From Nitrospiraceae bacterium (GTDB lineage: Bacteria; Nitrospirota; Nitrospiria; Nitrospirales; UBA2166), in NCBI GenBank assembly GCA_002726235.1, contig PBSN01000004.1, positions 20,155 through 84,154 of the forward strand: DNA of 64,000 bases, in the 5' to 3' direction. Below the pieces are notes generated by a model, which did not search any database, was not told the origin of the DNA, and saw only the letters and a list, made by a program, of their open reading frames with translations. Shown piece after piece: positions 17,898-27,346 of the stretch. The position numbers and the translations under genes were made by a program. Position 1 is the stretch's first letter; every line of letters starts with the position of its first letter.

Positions 17898-18551
17898 ATG
17901 ATTAAGCTTTTCCACGTGTATAAGCAGTACGACACAAAATTGGTGCTCAGTGACGTCACTCTTCTGGTTGAGAAAGGCGATATTTGTTGCATTGTGGGGC
18001 CGAATGGAGCAGGAAAATCGACTTTATTAAAACTCATGTTTTGCCAAAAGAAGCCAGACCGTGGACAGATCCTAATCAATAATCAGAACGTTACACATAT
18101 GAGCCAAAAGGCGATTTCTGCTGTGAGACAGCGCATGGGATTCGTCTTTGAAGATTATCGACTGATGCTACGCAAGACGGTTCTTCAGAATGTTGCCTTG
18201 GCCTTAACCATCGCTGGAACTCCGCTCAAGCAAGGGCGACAAAATATTGATCGAGTCCTTGCGGCATTGGGGCTTGAGCACAAGAAACATGATATTGCTT
18301 CAACTCTGGCGGCTGGTGAACAACAACGGGTGTGCATCGCTCGTGCGGTGGTGAGTGATCCGCTGGTATTGCTCGCAGATGAGCCGACGGGAATCCTTGA
18401 CTCTGCGGCGGCCATAGAGGTGTTTGATCTCCTTCGGGGCATGAGCATGCGTGGGACAACCGTGGTCCTTGCCACGCAGAATCAGGATGTTGCCGACAGG
18501 TTTCCTCAACATCGTGTGATGCTAAATCATGGTCGGGTGACTGAACAATGA
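17898..18551 (+). CDS. ftsE: Cell division ATP-binding protein FtsE
   Basis: This 217-residue ABC ATPase works with FtsX to control septal peptidoglycan hydrolysis. Walker A is GPNGAGKSTLLKL near residue 36. The signature is LAAGEQQRVCIARAV, which departs from LSGGQ but is functional in form, and Walker B is VLLADEPTGILD. It begins MIKLFHVYKQYD, as usual for FtsE. The stop overlaps the ftsX start. Confidence 0.94.
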   Translation: MIKLFHVYKQYDTKLVLSDVTLLVEKGDICCIVGPNGAGKSTLLKLMFCQKKPDRGQILINNQNVTHMSQKAISAVRQRMGFVFEDYRLMLRKTVLQNVALALTIAGTPLKQGRQNIDRVLAALGLEHKKHDIASTLAAGEQQRVCIARAVVSDPLVLLADEPTGILDSAAAIEVFDLLRGMSMRGTTVVLATQNQDVADRFPQHRVMLNHGRVTEQ

Positions 18552-19447
18552 AACTCGTGAGGTATCTGGTCTATTGTCTTAGTGAAACGGGGGCTAACGT
18601 TTTTGATTATCGAGGATTGTCCGTTGTCGCGTTAGTGACGAGTGCCCTTTCGATGCTTTGCGTTGGACTGTTTTTCCTTATTTATGTCAATATTCATGGG
18701 GTTGTCCAATCATTGGAAGAAGATATTACAATGAATCTTTACCTCGATGAGAATCTCTCGGCGGACAAGATGTTGGAATTAGAACGGGTTATTCTGTCCT
18801 ATCCAGAGGTTGGCAATGTGAGGTTTATATCCAGCCGTGATGCCATTGAGGCATATCTTAAGCGGTATCCAACAGAAAAAGATCTGATGGAAAGTTTTGG
18901 TAACCAGGCGCTTCCTGCGTCGTTTGTGGTTGGTCTTGCACCGACCCATCGAACAGTTGAAGGTGTGGGTTCGGTGGCAAAAAAAATAGAGGGCGTGAGT
19001 GGTGTGAGCGAGATCCAGTATGGGCAGGAATGGATTCAAACACTTTGGTGGAGCACCCAGCTTCTGATGTTGATCGGCTTGGTAGTTGGAGTTACGCTCA
19101 CGCTTGCCTCAATCGCGATTGTTGCGAACACCATTCGGTTGACCTTGTTCAACCGGAAACATGACATTGGCATTCTTCGGATGCTCGGAGCAACCGAAGC
19201 GTTTATCAGGGGACCATTTTTGCTTGAAGGTGTGACATTGGGGGCTTTGAGTGGGGGGGGTGCGCTGATATTGTTGAAGATTATCTTTGAATCATTTATC
19301 TATCGTGTTGGGGATGGATTCATGCAAGGGCACTCCATTGTCTTCTTGCCTCCGCCAACCCTTGCAGGAGTTGTGGTGTGTGGTGCGTTGCTAGGTTTCG
19401 TCGGAGCGTTGCTTTCACTGAAGCAAACTCGGAAGGTATGGGCATGA
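18548..19447 (+). CDS. ftsX: Cell division permease-like protein FtsX
   Basis: This 299-residue membrane protein has four predicted segments: one near residue 25, and three clustered at about 170-290. The extracytoplasmic loop between them includes DITMNLYLDENLSADKM and EVGNVRFISSRDA, the typical FtsX ECD start. It couples FtsE ATP hydrolysis to a periplasmic hydrolase activator. The envC-type partner follows immediately with an ATGA overlap, which supports a working FtsEX-EnvC set. Confidence 0.94.
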   Translation: MKLVRYLVYCLSETGANVFDYRGLSVVALVTSALSMLCVGLFFLIYVNIHGVVQSLEEDITMNLYLDENLSADKMLELERVILSYPEVGNVRFISSRDAIEAYLKRYPTEKDLMESFGNQALPASFVVGLAPTHRTVEGVGSVAKKIEGVSGVSEIQYGQEWIQTLWWSTQLLMLIGLVVGVTLTLASIAIVANTIRLTLFNRKHDIGILRMLGATEAFIRGPFLLEGVTLGALSGGGALILLKIIFESFIYRVGDGFMQGHSIVFLPPPTLAGVVVCGALLGFVGALLSLKQTRKVWA

Positions 19448-20640
19448 GAACGCTGTTAATTGTATCTCTGAGCCTCTTTTTCTCACTTGGTGAGGGCGTG
19501 GTCTATGCGGGAAACTCTGCGATTGAAAAAGCACGAGAACTGTCTGGGAAGATAAAGGATGGACAGGCGGCGTTTGAGGGCATTCGGCGTGAACTGACGG
19601 GGAGTCGACGCGATTTAGACAATGCTGAAAAGCGAGAAAGCTCTGTGCTGGACGAACTGCAAAGGATTGATCAGGCACGGCATGCGAAACAAAAAGCGCT
19701 CAAGCGCCTTATCCACACGGTTGACCAAGCTGGTGAAGACTCCAAGCGCGCTGGGAAGGATATTGATGGCACTGCGGATCAGCTTAAGGTCCGGCGAAAT
19801 TCTCTTCGTGCGCGTGTGAAGATGCACTATAAGGCTGGTCGGCTGGATGCGATGACGCCTCTACTGGCATCGCGCGGGATGGATGATGGACACCTGCACG
19901 ATCGGGTGTTCTCATCGCTATCCAGATCGGAATATGACAAGACACAGCAAAAGGCACAGGAACTTGCGACGTTAGAGCAGAAGAAACGGGAGCACGATCG
20001 CATGGCGCAGCAACTGCTTGGAAAACAGCGTGAGATTGAGGCAGCGCTTGCCGTAATCCAAGCTGAGCAGAAGAAAAAACGCCGGCTAATTGCACGCATC
20101 CATGATGAGCAAGACACATCCAAACGGACAATCGCTGAGCTTGAAGCATCTTCCGCAAAGATTGAAGATTCAATACGCGCCTGGGAGGAAGATAAGGAAA
20201 AGTTCGCACGACTTCTCGAAGCGGGAAATGGACTGACGGAAGTGAAGGGTGCCTTGCATTGGCCGAATGATGGAAAGGTTGTCGCGTTCTTTGGTCACCA
20301 GAAACATCCCAAGTTTGATACCTTCCTAGAGCGCAAGGGCATTGATATTAAAGCCAAACAGGGAAGTGCAATCCGCTCGTCCTCCGACGGGGTTGTGGCA
20401 TTTGCAGACTGGTTGAAAGGGTATGGCTTATTGCTCATTATTGCTCACGGTTTAGGAGATGTCTCGCTGTATGCGCATGCCTCATCCCTATTGGTAGATG
20501 TTGATGATCAGGTCAAGGCAGGGCAGCTGGTTGGAACCGTCGGGGATACCGGTTTGACAGGAAATAGCATGTTGTATTTTGAGGTCCGCGCTGGAGGCAA
20601 GGCGGTCGATCCGATCAAGTGGTTAGTAGCACGGAAATAG
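19444..20640 (+). CDS. envC: Murein hydrolase activator EnvC (coiled coil plus degenerate LytM)
   Basis: This 398-residue exported protein has a signal peptide (residues 1-23) and long coiled coils (about 30-270). A C-terminal LytM (M23) domain follows from about 290. Active M23 peptidases need HxxxD and HxH-type zinc ligands. Here the first site reads ERKGIDIK and the last reads MLYFEVR instead of HLHFEVR, so zinc binding is very likely lost. That matches EnvC-type activators, which switch on amidases rather than cutting peptidoglycan. The start at 19444 overlaps the ftsX stop. Confidence 0.9.
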   Translation: MRTLLIVSLSLFFSLGEGVVYAGNSAIEKARELSGKIKDGQAAFEGIRRELTGSRRDLDNAEKRESSVLDELQRIDQARHAKQKALKRLIHTVDQAGEDSKRAGKDIDGTADQLKVRRNSLRARVKMHYKAGRLDAMTPLLASRGMDDGHLHDRVFSSLSRSEYDKTQQKAQELATLEQKKREHDRMAQQLLGKQREIEAALAVIQAEQKKKRRLIARIHDEQDTSKRTIAELEASSAKIEDSIRAWEEDKEKFARLLEAGNGLTEVKGALHWPNDGKVVAFFGHQKHPKFDTFLERKGIDIKAKQGSAIRSSSDGVVAFADWLKGYGLLLIIAHGLGDVSLYAHASSLLVDVDDQVKAGQLVGTVGDTGLTGNSMLYFEVRAGGKAVDPIKWLVARK

Positions 20641-20663
20641 GTTCAATGGAGGAGAAGGAACTA

Positions 20664-21965
20664 ATGAATACCCAGGGGACATCAGCGCATCGAGGTAGGT
20701 GGATGAGCGTCAGCATAGTTGGCGCGTTGCTCATTGGTATTTTGGTTGGCCGCACGCTGTTGCCGGGTGTGCTGCAAGCCACGGAGCCATACGAGAAGCT
20801 GAAGACCTTCTCGGAGGTGTTGGCGATTGTCGAAAGGGACTATGTAGAAGAAACGAAATCCGTCGATCTCATTCATGGCGCAATCCGAGGGATGCTTGCA
20901 ACTCTGGATCCTCATTCTGGGTACATGCCATCGGATATTTACAAGGAGGCTCAGGTCGAGACGAAAGGGAAGTTTGGGGGTGTCGGGATTCAAATCGGGA
21001 TTCGTGACAAGAAACTCACCGTCGTGGCTCCCATTGAGGACACTCCAGCTGATCGTGCTGGCATTCAGGCGCTGGATCATATTTCGAAGGTTGATGGTGA
21101 AACGACCAAGGATATGACACTTCTGGATGCTGTGCATCGCATGAGAGGTCCTCAAGGGACCAAGGTTACGCTTACCGTCATTCGTGAGGGAGTGGATGAG
21201 GAGATTGTTGTTAATCTCATTCGCGATGAAATAACGATTCAAAGTGTGCGCGGCAGGATGTTGGATGATGACATTGGCTATCTTCGTATCACACAATTTC
21301 AAGAGCAGACAGCCAATGATCAGAAAAAGGTTCTGAGCGAGCTCAAAGAGAAAGGGATGAAGTCTCTTATTATTGATCTTCGGAACAATCCTGGGGGATT
21401 ACTCTCTGCAGCTGTTGGGGCGACTGAGCAGTTTATCCCGCCTGGCAAGCTGGTGGTGTCGATCAAAAACCGACAGGGCAAGCGTGATGAGTATCACGCA
21501 AACGCAGGTGATCCTCTGACCAATATTCCCATCATCGTTTTGGTCAATGCTGGGAGTGCTAGCGGATCTGAAATTCTCGCTGGGGCACTTCAAGACTGGG
21601 GACGTGCAGTCATTGTCGGCACGCAAACGTTCGGAAAGGGGTCGGTCCAGACGATGCTTCCTCTGAGTGATGGGTCGGGTTTGCGTCTTACGACAGCCAA
21701 GTATTTTACTCCGGATGATCGATCAATCCATGGGACCGGCATCACGCCGAATATCAAAGTTGAAGGTGTGCCAGTTCTTCCGCATCCTGAGGCAGAGAAC
21801 GTTGGGAAACCAAAGGCGCCATCGATAACCGAAGAAAAAGCAGATGTCGATGAGACTTCTGAGGAAAAAGAACAACGTTTAATCGATAAGGATGTCTACA
21901 TTCAAAAGGCAATTGAACTTCTGAAAACTTGGGATGTGTTTAGGGCAATCACGCCGCATACGTGA
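20664..21965 (+). CDS. ctpA: Carboxy-terminal processing protease (S41, CtpA)
   Basis: This roughly 433-residue periplasmic serine protease has an N-terminal anchor (about 15-35). A PDZ domain follows around GVGIQIGIRDKKLTV and RAGIQALDHISKVDG. The S41 core has the nucleophile serine in NAGSASGSEILAGAL and the catalytic lysine in GTQTFGKGSVQT. A charged linker and helix end the protein. ATG 20664 is chosen because GGAGGAGAAGG lies just upstream. Together with FtsEX and EnvC it suggests coordinated wall remodelling. Confidence 0.93.
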   Translation: MNTQGTSAHRGRWMSVSIVGALLIGILVGRTLLPGVLQATEPYEKLKTFSEVLAIVERDYVEETKSVDLIHGAIRGMLATLDPHSGYMPSDIYKEAQVETKGKFGGVGIQIGIRDKKLTVVAPIEDTPADRAGIQALDHISKVDGETTKDMTLLDAVHRMRGPQGTKVTLTVIREGVDEEIVVNLIRDEITIQSVRGRMLDDDIGYLRITQFQEQTANDQKKVLSELKEKGMKSLIIDLRNNPGGLLSAAVGATEQFIPPGKLVVSIKNRQGKRDEYHANAGDPLTNIPIIVLVNAGSASGSEILAGALQDWGRAVIVGTQTFGKGSVQTMLPLSDGSGLRLTTAKYFTPDDRSIHGTGITPNIKVEGVPVLPHPEAENVGKPKAPSITEEKADVDETSEEKEQRLIDKDVYIQKAIELLKTWDVFRAITPHT

Positions 21966-22004
21966 AACCCCAAGGTGTCAATCCATCGAAAGGAGACGAG
22001 TTCT

Positions 22005-22346
22005 GTGAAGAAAAACCCTGCCGATAAGCAAAAAATCCCAGCCAGTGTTGGTGTGGAGAAGAGCACCAATTCAAATGCATCCAGCGTGAATTTTCAACCA
22101 TTGGGATCACGAATATTTATTTTGCCTGCAGAACTTGACGAGAAGAGTGCGGGTGGAATTTTCATTCCAGAGACAGCCCGCGAGCAACCAAAGCGAGGAA
22201 CAGTCAAGGCAGTTGGGAAGGATTCGAAACTAGTCAAAGTGGGAGACGTCGTACTCTACGAACGATATGCAGGCAACAAGCTTGTTCTCGATCCTGTGGA
22301 ATATCTGGTGCTCAATGAAGATGAACTCATGGGAGTGTATGAATGA
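22005..22346 (+). CDS. Stand-alone GroES-family co-chaperonin with N-terminal extension
   Basis: This 113-residue protein has a Cpn10 domain from about residue 30. It starts FQPLGSRIFILPAELDE, continues with SAGGIFIPETAREQPKRGTV, and ends with VLYERYAGNKLVL and NEDELMGVYE. The first 28 residues are a polar extension absent from normal GroES. No groEL follows; the next gene encodes an HbpS-like protein, with ATGA overlap. GTG 22005 is preferred because AAAGGAGACG lies upstream. It is probably a paralog of the main groES. Confidence 0.87.
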   Translation: MKKNPADKQKIPASVGVEKSTNSNASSVNFQPLGSRIFILPAELDEKSAGGIFIPETAREQPKRGTVKAVGKDSKLVKVGDVVLYERYAGNKLVLDPVEYLVLNEDELMGVYE

Positions 22347-22825
22347 CGCAACTTCTTGTCATGCTGGCGGCCTTGGCCATGCTGCCTTGGAGTGGACCTA
22401 GTGTATTTGCTGAGCCCATATCTGATCGCCTGACCACAGCGGATGTATATATTGCTCTTCAGGCTGCTGAAGTCAAGGCCAATCAAATTGGTGTGCCAAT
22501 GGGCATTACCGTTACGGACGCGCATGGAGATGTTCGAGGGTTTCTCAAGATGGATGGGACCTTTGTCCATGTTCAAGATACCTCGTTCAGTAAAGCCTAT
22601 ACCGCAGTATCTCTTCGTCAGCCAACGGGCGCATTGCCGCCTTCAGTTGCAAATGAGCTTGGATCTATCACGCAGGGACGACTCACGAACCTCAAAGGAG
22701 GAATTCCTATTGCCGTTGATGGCGTGATTATTGGCGGTGTTGGGGTTGGCGGTGGGATTGGGAATGAGGATGAAGTTGTCGCACGAGCCGGTGCTGAAGC
22801 GGTGGTAAAGAAAAAGAAACGATAA
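22343..22825 (+). CDS. Exported heme-binding/GlcG-like protein (DUF336)
   Basis: This 160-residue protein begins with a signal peptide cleaved near VFAEP. The rest matches the GlcG/HbpS fold: PMGITVTDAHGDVRGFLKMDG, AYTAVSLRQPTG, then GGIPIAVDGVIIGGVGVGG. Members bind heme or small ligands, and several act with oxidative stress sensors. Here it overlaps a GroES-like gene (ATGA). Its ligand is unknown. Confidence 0.85.
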   Translation: MTQLLVMLAALAMLPWSGPSVFAEPISDRLTTADVYIALQAAEVKANQIGVPMGITVTDAHGDVRGFLKMDGTFVHVQDTSFSKAYTAVSLRQPTGALPPSVANELGSITQGRLTNLKGGIPIAVDGVIIGGVGVGGGIGNEDEVVARAGAEAVVKKKKR

Positions 22826-22960
22826 TCTGTCAGCGGCAAGGCAAACAACCGTCTATTTATCCCTCCCCTCCCATTCCTATTTGGTGAGTTGTGCGTTTGC
22901 CTGCAGACGGCTCTTCTTCTATGCTGAGTACAGCCCCTTTGTAACTGGCGAGGTTCTATC

Positions 22961-23866
22961 ATGGGAGCATTGATTGAATGTGTCCCAAATTTTAGCGAGG
23001 GGAGAGTCATTGCGACAATTGATGCTCTCGCCGACGTCATTCGATCTAACCCTGAACTTTCATTGCTAGATCGGCAAAGTGATGTTGACCATAACCGGTC
23101 CGTTTTTACGTTCGTTGGCCGGTCGAATGCCATCGAAACTACTGCGTTTGAATTAGCTAAAACTGCCAAAGCATTGATTGATCTTCGGCAACATCAGGGA
23201 GTGCATCCTCGGATTGGATCAACTGATGTCATGCCTTTCGTTCCGCTGAAACTTGCCGATACGCATGAGTGTGTTGCGCTAGCCAAAGCTGTTGGTTCTA
23301 GAATTGCTTCGGAGTTGAACATTCCGGTGTTTTTGTATGAGCAGGCTACGACGACGATGTCTCGCGTGCTCGAAGATCTTCGTCGGGGATCCGTTGAAGG
23401 ATTGAGAAAACGAATGCGAAATGATCCAAAGTGGGAACCGGATTTTGGCGCGTTATACCCTCACCCTACTGCTGGAGTGATGGCGATTGGTGTTAGACAA
23501 ATTCTAGTAGCCTTTAATGTCAATCTTGCTAGCACTGATCTTGCTATTGCGAAAGCCATTGCGCAAACCGTTCGAACATCAGATGGCGGATTCAAGCATG
23601 TCAAGGCGATGGGAGTGCAATTAAGAAGTAGAGGGATCGTCCAGGTTTCAATGAACCTCACGAACGTTGATGAGACGCCAATTCGGCCCGTGTTTGAAGC
23701 GATAGAGACGGCGGCTGAGCGATATGGCGTGACGATCGTTGGAAGTGAAATTGTGGGTCTTGTACCTGAACGCGCACTTAAAAACACTGAGAATATCAAC
23801 TTGCAGCTCGAGCATTTTAGCGACGAGCAATTATTGGAACGACATCTCCAAGCACCTATCTCCTAA
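22961..23866 (+). CDS. ftcD: Glutamate formimidoyltransferase
   Basis: This 301-residue enzyme transfers the formimino group to tetrahydrofolate. It is recognised by CVPNFSEGRVIATIDAL, DVDHNRSVFTFVG, HPRIGSTDVMPFVPL and a later AIGVRQILVAFNVNL. Only the transferase domain is present; the cyclodeaminase domain of the mammalian protein is missing. No hut genes are nearby, so histidine degradation is not shown; a folate one-carbon role is possible. It converges on thiE with a three-base gap. Confidence 0.93.
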   Translation: MGALIECVPNFSEGRVIATIDALADVIRSNPELSLLDRQSDVDHNRSVFTFVGRSNAIETTAFELAKTAKALIDLRQHQGVHPRIGSTDVMPFVPLKLADTHECVALAKAVGSRIASELNIPVFLYEQATTTMSRVLEDLRRGSVEGLRKRMRNDPKWEPDFGALYPHPTAGVMAIGVRQILVAFNVNLASTDLAIAKAIAQTVRTSDGGFKHVKAMGVQLRSRGIVQVSMNLTNVDETPIRPVFEAIETAAERYGVTIVGSEIVGLVPERALKNTENINLQLEHFSDEQLLERHLQAPIS

Positions 23867-23869
23867 TCT

Positions 23870-24547
23870 CTATTTCTGATTCGAGGCGGTCTCTTTCCCT
23901 TGCGATTGCCACTCCAGGATAAACTGCCGTGTTGCTGCTCCAACATCTGGGGCGTGTAGTATCGCGGATAGTATTGCGACTCCGCTTAGTCCGGTTGATC
24001 GAAGTTCCGCAATGAGAGTTAGATTTATTCCTCCAATCCCGAAGACCGGTATGGAAATTCGCGGGCATAGTTCTCGCGTTGCGTTAGGACCTAGTGGTGC
24101 GAGGCCGGTGTCTTTAGTCTGGGTGTTATATATAGGACCGAAGGCAATGTAATCGGCTCCACCATTCTCTGCTTCAATAGCCTGCTCAATTGAATGGGTT
24201 GAGATTCCGATGAGACGGTCATGACCGAGTATGTGTCGTGCGTCGGCTAGTGGGACGTCGTCTTGTCCCAGATGTACGCCGTCAGCATCGACGGCAAGGG
24301 CAATATCACTGAAGTCGTTAATGATCAGTGTGGCGTCTCTCTGAGCCGTGAGCGAACGAAGCTCCGTTGCAACTCGGTAGATTTCATTTTTTGGCAGATG
24401 TTTCTCTCGATATTGAAAAAGACGACTGCCTTCGTCGAGTGCACTCTTCACGATATCGGAGAGAGGTTTTTTTTCAGCAATTTCGCGGTCAAGAATGATG
24501 TAGAGGCCATTGATGTGGCGATGGTCATTTCGGAATTGAGGTGACAT
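23870..24547 (-). CDS. thiE: Thiamine-phosphate synthase ThiE
   Basis: This roughly 225-residue TIM-barrel enzyme joins HMP pyrophosphate and thiazole phosphate. The motifs SRLFQYREKHLP, LIINDFSDIALAVDADGVHLGQDD, GISTHS, DYIAFGPIYNTQTK and PVFGIGGIN are all present. ATG 24547 is preferred over an upstream TTG. It is the last gene of the aroQ-efp-accB-accC-thiE direction, 143 bases after accC. Confidence 0.93.
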   Translation of the reverse strand: MSPQFRNDHRHINGLYIILDREIAEKKPLSDIVKSALDEGSRLFQYREKHLPKNEIYRVATELRSLTAQRDATLIINDFSDIALAVDADGVHLGQDDVPLADARHILGHDRLIGISTHSIEQAIEAENGGADYIAFGPIYNTQTKDTGLAPLGPNATRELCPRISIPVFGIGGINLTLIAELRSTGLSGVAILSAILHAPDVGAATRQFILEWQSQGKETASNQK

Positions 24548-24690
24548 CTGAGGCTCGTGCAAAATTACATTTCTGAGTGCCTATCAGGCTCGCCTAGCGG
24601 CAGTCACATGACTAATGGGATGATCATTTTTGTGCCTTGCCAGCTAGGTGCCTTAGTGCCCACAATCCGGCAATTTATTGTGCGTGAATC

Positions 24691-26037
24691 CTAGGAAGTT
24701 GTTGAGATAAAGCGCTCAAGGAATTTTGTGGAGAGGCGTCCATTCTGAAAATCTGGGTCCCGAAATACCCGTTTATGGAGAGGGATGGTCGTCTTGATCC
24801 CTTCGACGACAAATTCATCAAGGGCACATTGCATTTTTGTGATGGCCGCTTCGCGTGAATCTCCATGAACGATGAGTTTTGCAACCAATGCATCGTAGTG
24901 AGGAGGGACCATGGATTCATTATCGACACCACTATCAACGCGCACGCCGAAACCTCCAGGTTGATGCCACTGATTTATCTGTCCTGGACTTGGGACGAAT
25001 CGTTCCGGACATTCTGCGGTAATCCGACATTCAAAGCTGTGGCCGCGAACTTCGATGTCTTTTTGTCGGTATTGTGATGACAGTCCGGCAGCAATTCTGA
25101 TCTGTTCCTTGACGATGTCAACGCCTGTGACCATTTCAGTAATCGGATGCTCAACCTGGATACGGGGGTTCAACTCCATGAAGTAAAAATTCTTATCTTG
25201 ATCAAGTAGAAATTCAATAGTTCCGGCATTAAGGTAGCCAACTGCTTGAACTGCAAGAGTTGCGATGTGCCCAAGCTCTTTTCTCATTTTTTTGTTCACT
25301 GCAGGGGAGGGTGTCTCTTCAATGAGTTTTTGGTATTTTCTCTGAATCGAACACTCGCGCTCGCCAAGAAAGATCACATGTCCCTCATGATCCACGAGGA
25401 TTTGCACTTCAATGTGTCGGGGTTCAGCGACGTAGCGTTCAATGTAAACTCCTTCGCGTCCATTGACCGCCGCACCTTCATGTTGCGCTGCCGCAAAAGC
25501 TTTTTTCAATTCAGATGGCCGATAAGCGACACGGAGTCCTCTTCCTCCTCCCCCTGAGCATGCTTTAATGATAACGGGGTACCCTATTTTAGTTGCAATT
25601 TCTTGAGCGATCGATTCATCAGCGACCTCGCCTTCGCTGCCAGGAACGACCGGAATGCCATTCGCCTTCATCGCGGCGCGTGTTTTTGCTTTATCCCCCA
25701 GTGTGGTCAAGTTTGCTGCGGTTGGACCGATAAACGTCAGTCCTATAGACTCGCACATCTCCACAAAATGGCCGTCCTCGGCTAGGAATCCGTAGCCTGG
25801 ATGAAGCGCATCAGCACCAGTAACATCAGCGGCACTGATCACGTTCGGAATATTGCGATAGCTCTGCATCGTCTCTGCAGGCCCAATACAGATAGCCTCG
25901 TCCGCGAGGCGTGTATGTAGAGCATTGGCGTCCGCTTTGGAATAGACTGCCACTGTGTTGATCCCAAGCTCTTTACACGCACGGATTATTCGAATGGCTA
26001 TTTCGCCACGGTTGGCAACGAGGATTTTCCTAAACAT
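24691..26037 (-). CDS. accC: Acetyl-CoA carboxylase, biotin carboxylase subunit
   Basis: This 448-residue ATP-grasp enzyme carboxylates the biotin of BCCP, the first step of fatty acid synthesis. It starts [20 protein letters not shown]. The ATP-binding loop is [11 protein letters not shown], and [11 protein letters not shown]-like and [19 protein letters not shown] catalytic segments are present. Its partner accB lies upstream, separated by 234 bases that hold an inverted-repeat element. The length is standard. Confidence 0.96.
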   Translation of the reverse strand: MFRKILVANRGEIAIRIIRACKELGINTVAVYSKADANALHTRLADEAICIGPAETMQSYRNIPNVISAADVTGADALHPGYGFLAEDGHFVEMCESIGLTFIGPTAANLTTLGDKAKTRAAMKANGIPVVPGSEGEVADESIAQEIATKIGYPVIIKACSGGGGRGLRVAYRPSELKKAFAAAQHEGAAVNGREGVYIERYVAEPRHIEVQILVDHEGHVIFLGERECSIQRKYQKLIEETPSPAVNKKMRKELGHIATLAVQAVGYLNAGTIEFLLDQDKNFYFMELNPRIQVEHPITEMVTGVDIVKEQIRIAAGLSSQYRQKDIEVRGHSFECRITAECPERFVPSPGQINQWHQPGGFGVRVDSGVDNESMVPPHYDALVAKLIVHGDSREAAITKMQCALDEFVVEGIKTTIPLHKRVFRDPDFQNGRLSTKFLERFISTTS

Positions 26038-26091
26038 GGGACACGCTTTTTGCTCCGAATGAATGAAGGATACGTATTATAAAGTTATAAA

Positions 26092-26248
26092 GGCAACTAC
26101 TCAGGCATTTAGGCTAAAGGTAAAAACAGGTAAAACCCTTTACAAGGACGAATGCGCTATTCGCGGCCTCTCCTCTCCTTGTCTGGTTATTACGTGATGG
26201 GTCTAGTTTGCTGTTTTCGTTTTCAGGCTCAGTACCTGAGTAGTTACC
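26092..26248 (+). repeat. MITE-like element with 16-bp terminal inverted repeats
   Basis: Between accB and accC, GGCAACTACTCAGGCA (26092-26107) is the near-perfect reverse complement of 26233-26248 (14 of 16 bases, 11 contiguous). The 157-base unit has no gene. The form suggests a miniature inverted-repeat element. No second copy was seen in the window, and no clear target duplication. Confidence 0.55.
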
Positions 26249-26271
26249 TAATCAGAGAAGGGTGGTCGAAG

Positions 26272-26799
26272 TTATCCTTGTGGCCGAATGAGGGCTAAAG
26301 GTTCGCCATATTCAACTGGGGTCCCGTTCTCGATCAGGATCGAGACTACGGTTCCGTCGACCTCAGATTCAACTTCGTTCATCAGCTTCATGGCCTCGAT
26401 CAGTCCAAGAACCTGTCCCTTACGCACCTTGTCACCCTCTTCGACATATGGTTTGGCATCTGCTGACGATGCTCGATAGAAGGTTCCAACAAGCGGGGAA
26501 GTAATTGGAAATAGGTTGGGATCAGACAGTGTCTGATCGATGGGTGTTCTCCCTTTTTGCGGCGAGGGACGCTCAGGGCTGGATGATTGCGTACGTTGAG
26601 TTCCACTTTCGTTCTGCTTCCCAAGTTTTACCCGGATCCCAGCCTGCTCAACCTCAAGTTCGGTAATGTCTTTACGCTGGAACAGATCAATAAGTTTCTC
26701 AAGTTCGAATATATCGAATGTCGAACTCGTCCCTGTCTTTTTCTGACGTGTGGATATTTTTTTTCGGAGGCTAGGTCTTTTACCTGACGCGCTCGACAT
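26272..26799 (-). CDS. accB: Acetyl-CoA carboxylase biotin carboxyl carrier protein
   Basis: This 175-residue carrier has the biotin attachment site IEAMKLMNEVESEVDG near residue 140, where lysine is biotinylated. The N-terminal domain includes DIFELEKLIDLFQRKDITELEVEQ. The first 27 residues are a basic, Ser/Thr-rich extension beyond the usual start. The ATG overlaps the efp end by 20 bases; a later start would remove the extension, but no better one is evident. Confidence 0.94.
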   Translation of the reverse strand: MSSASGKRPSLRKKISTRQKKTGTSSTFDIFELEKLIDLFQRKDITELEVEQAGIRVKLGKQNESGTQRTQSSSPERPSPQKGRTPIDQTLSDPNLFPITSPLVGTFYRASSADAKPYVEEGDKVRKGQVLGLIEAMKLMNEVESEVDGTVVSILIENGTPVEYGEPLALIRPQG

Positions 26800-27346
26800 A
26801 GGCTCGTGTTCTGGTATCGATTAAAATGACCGTTCCGGCTTCCAGATAGAGTGGGACTTTTACCACCGCACCGGTTTCGACGGTAGCGTTTTTGCTTCCA
26901 CCTGATGCGGTGTCTCCACGAACGCCAGGGTCCGTTTCGATTACTTCGACTTCGACAAAATTTGGCAATGTAACGGAAATGGGTTGTCCCTTGTAGAGCA
27001 GGATCTTGACCATCATGCTCTCTTTGAGCATGTCCGCGTTGTTACCCACTTGTTGTGAGGTAAAGAATTGTTGCTCAAAGGTTTCGGTGTCCATGAAATG
27101 CCATTCGTTCGCGGTAGCGTCATGATAGAGAAATTGCATGTCGTGCTCTTCGCAGTCGGGTTCTTCTACTTTTTCCCCGGCTCGGAAGGTTTTGTCAATT
27201 ACGTTCCCAGACTTGAGTTTTCGTAATTTTGTTCGCACAAAAGCACCGCCTTTGCCCGGCTTGACGTGCTGAAACTCGAGAATCTCCATGGGCTCCCCAT
27301 CGAGTTCAAGCCTAGCTCCACCACGAAACTCTGCCGTTGATATCAT
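26780..27346 (-). CDS. efp: Translation elongation factor P
   Basis: This 188-residue factor relieves ribosome stalling at polyproline. It has the N-terminal KOW-like domain with the tip loop KPGKGGAFVRTK, where the lysine is the modification site. The middle domain and C-terminal OB domain are present, ending ILIDTRTRAYVERV. ATG 27346 is chosen because it overlaps the aroQ stop (ATGA) and has GGAGAAG upstream. No epmA/epmB-type modification gene is nearby. Confidence 0.95.
   Translation of the reverse strand: MISTAEFRGGARLELDGEPMEILEFQHVKPGKGGAFVRTKLRKLKSGNVIDKTFRAGEKVEEPDCEEHDMQFLYHDATANEWHFMDTETFEQQFFTSQQVGNNADMLKESMMVKILLYKGQPISVTLPNFVEVEVIETDPGVRGDTASGGSKNATVETGAVVKVPLYLEAGTVILIDTRTRAYVERVR

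Noticed and set aside
20320-20640. Reading the EnvC-like C-terminus as an active M23 endopeptidase
   Set aside because: The zinc ligands are missing (RKGID and MLYFE in place of histidine forms).
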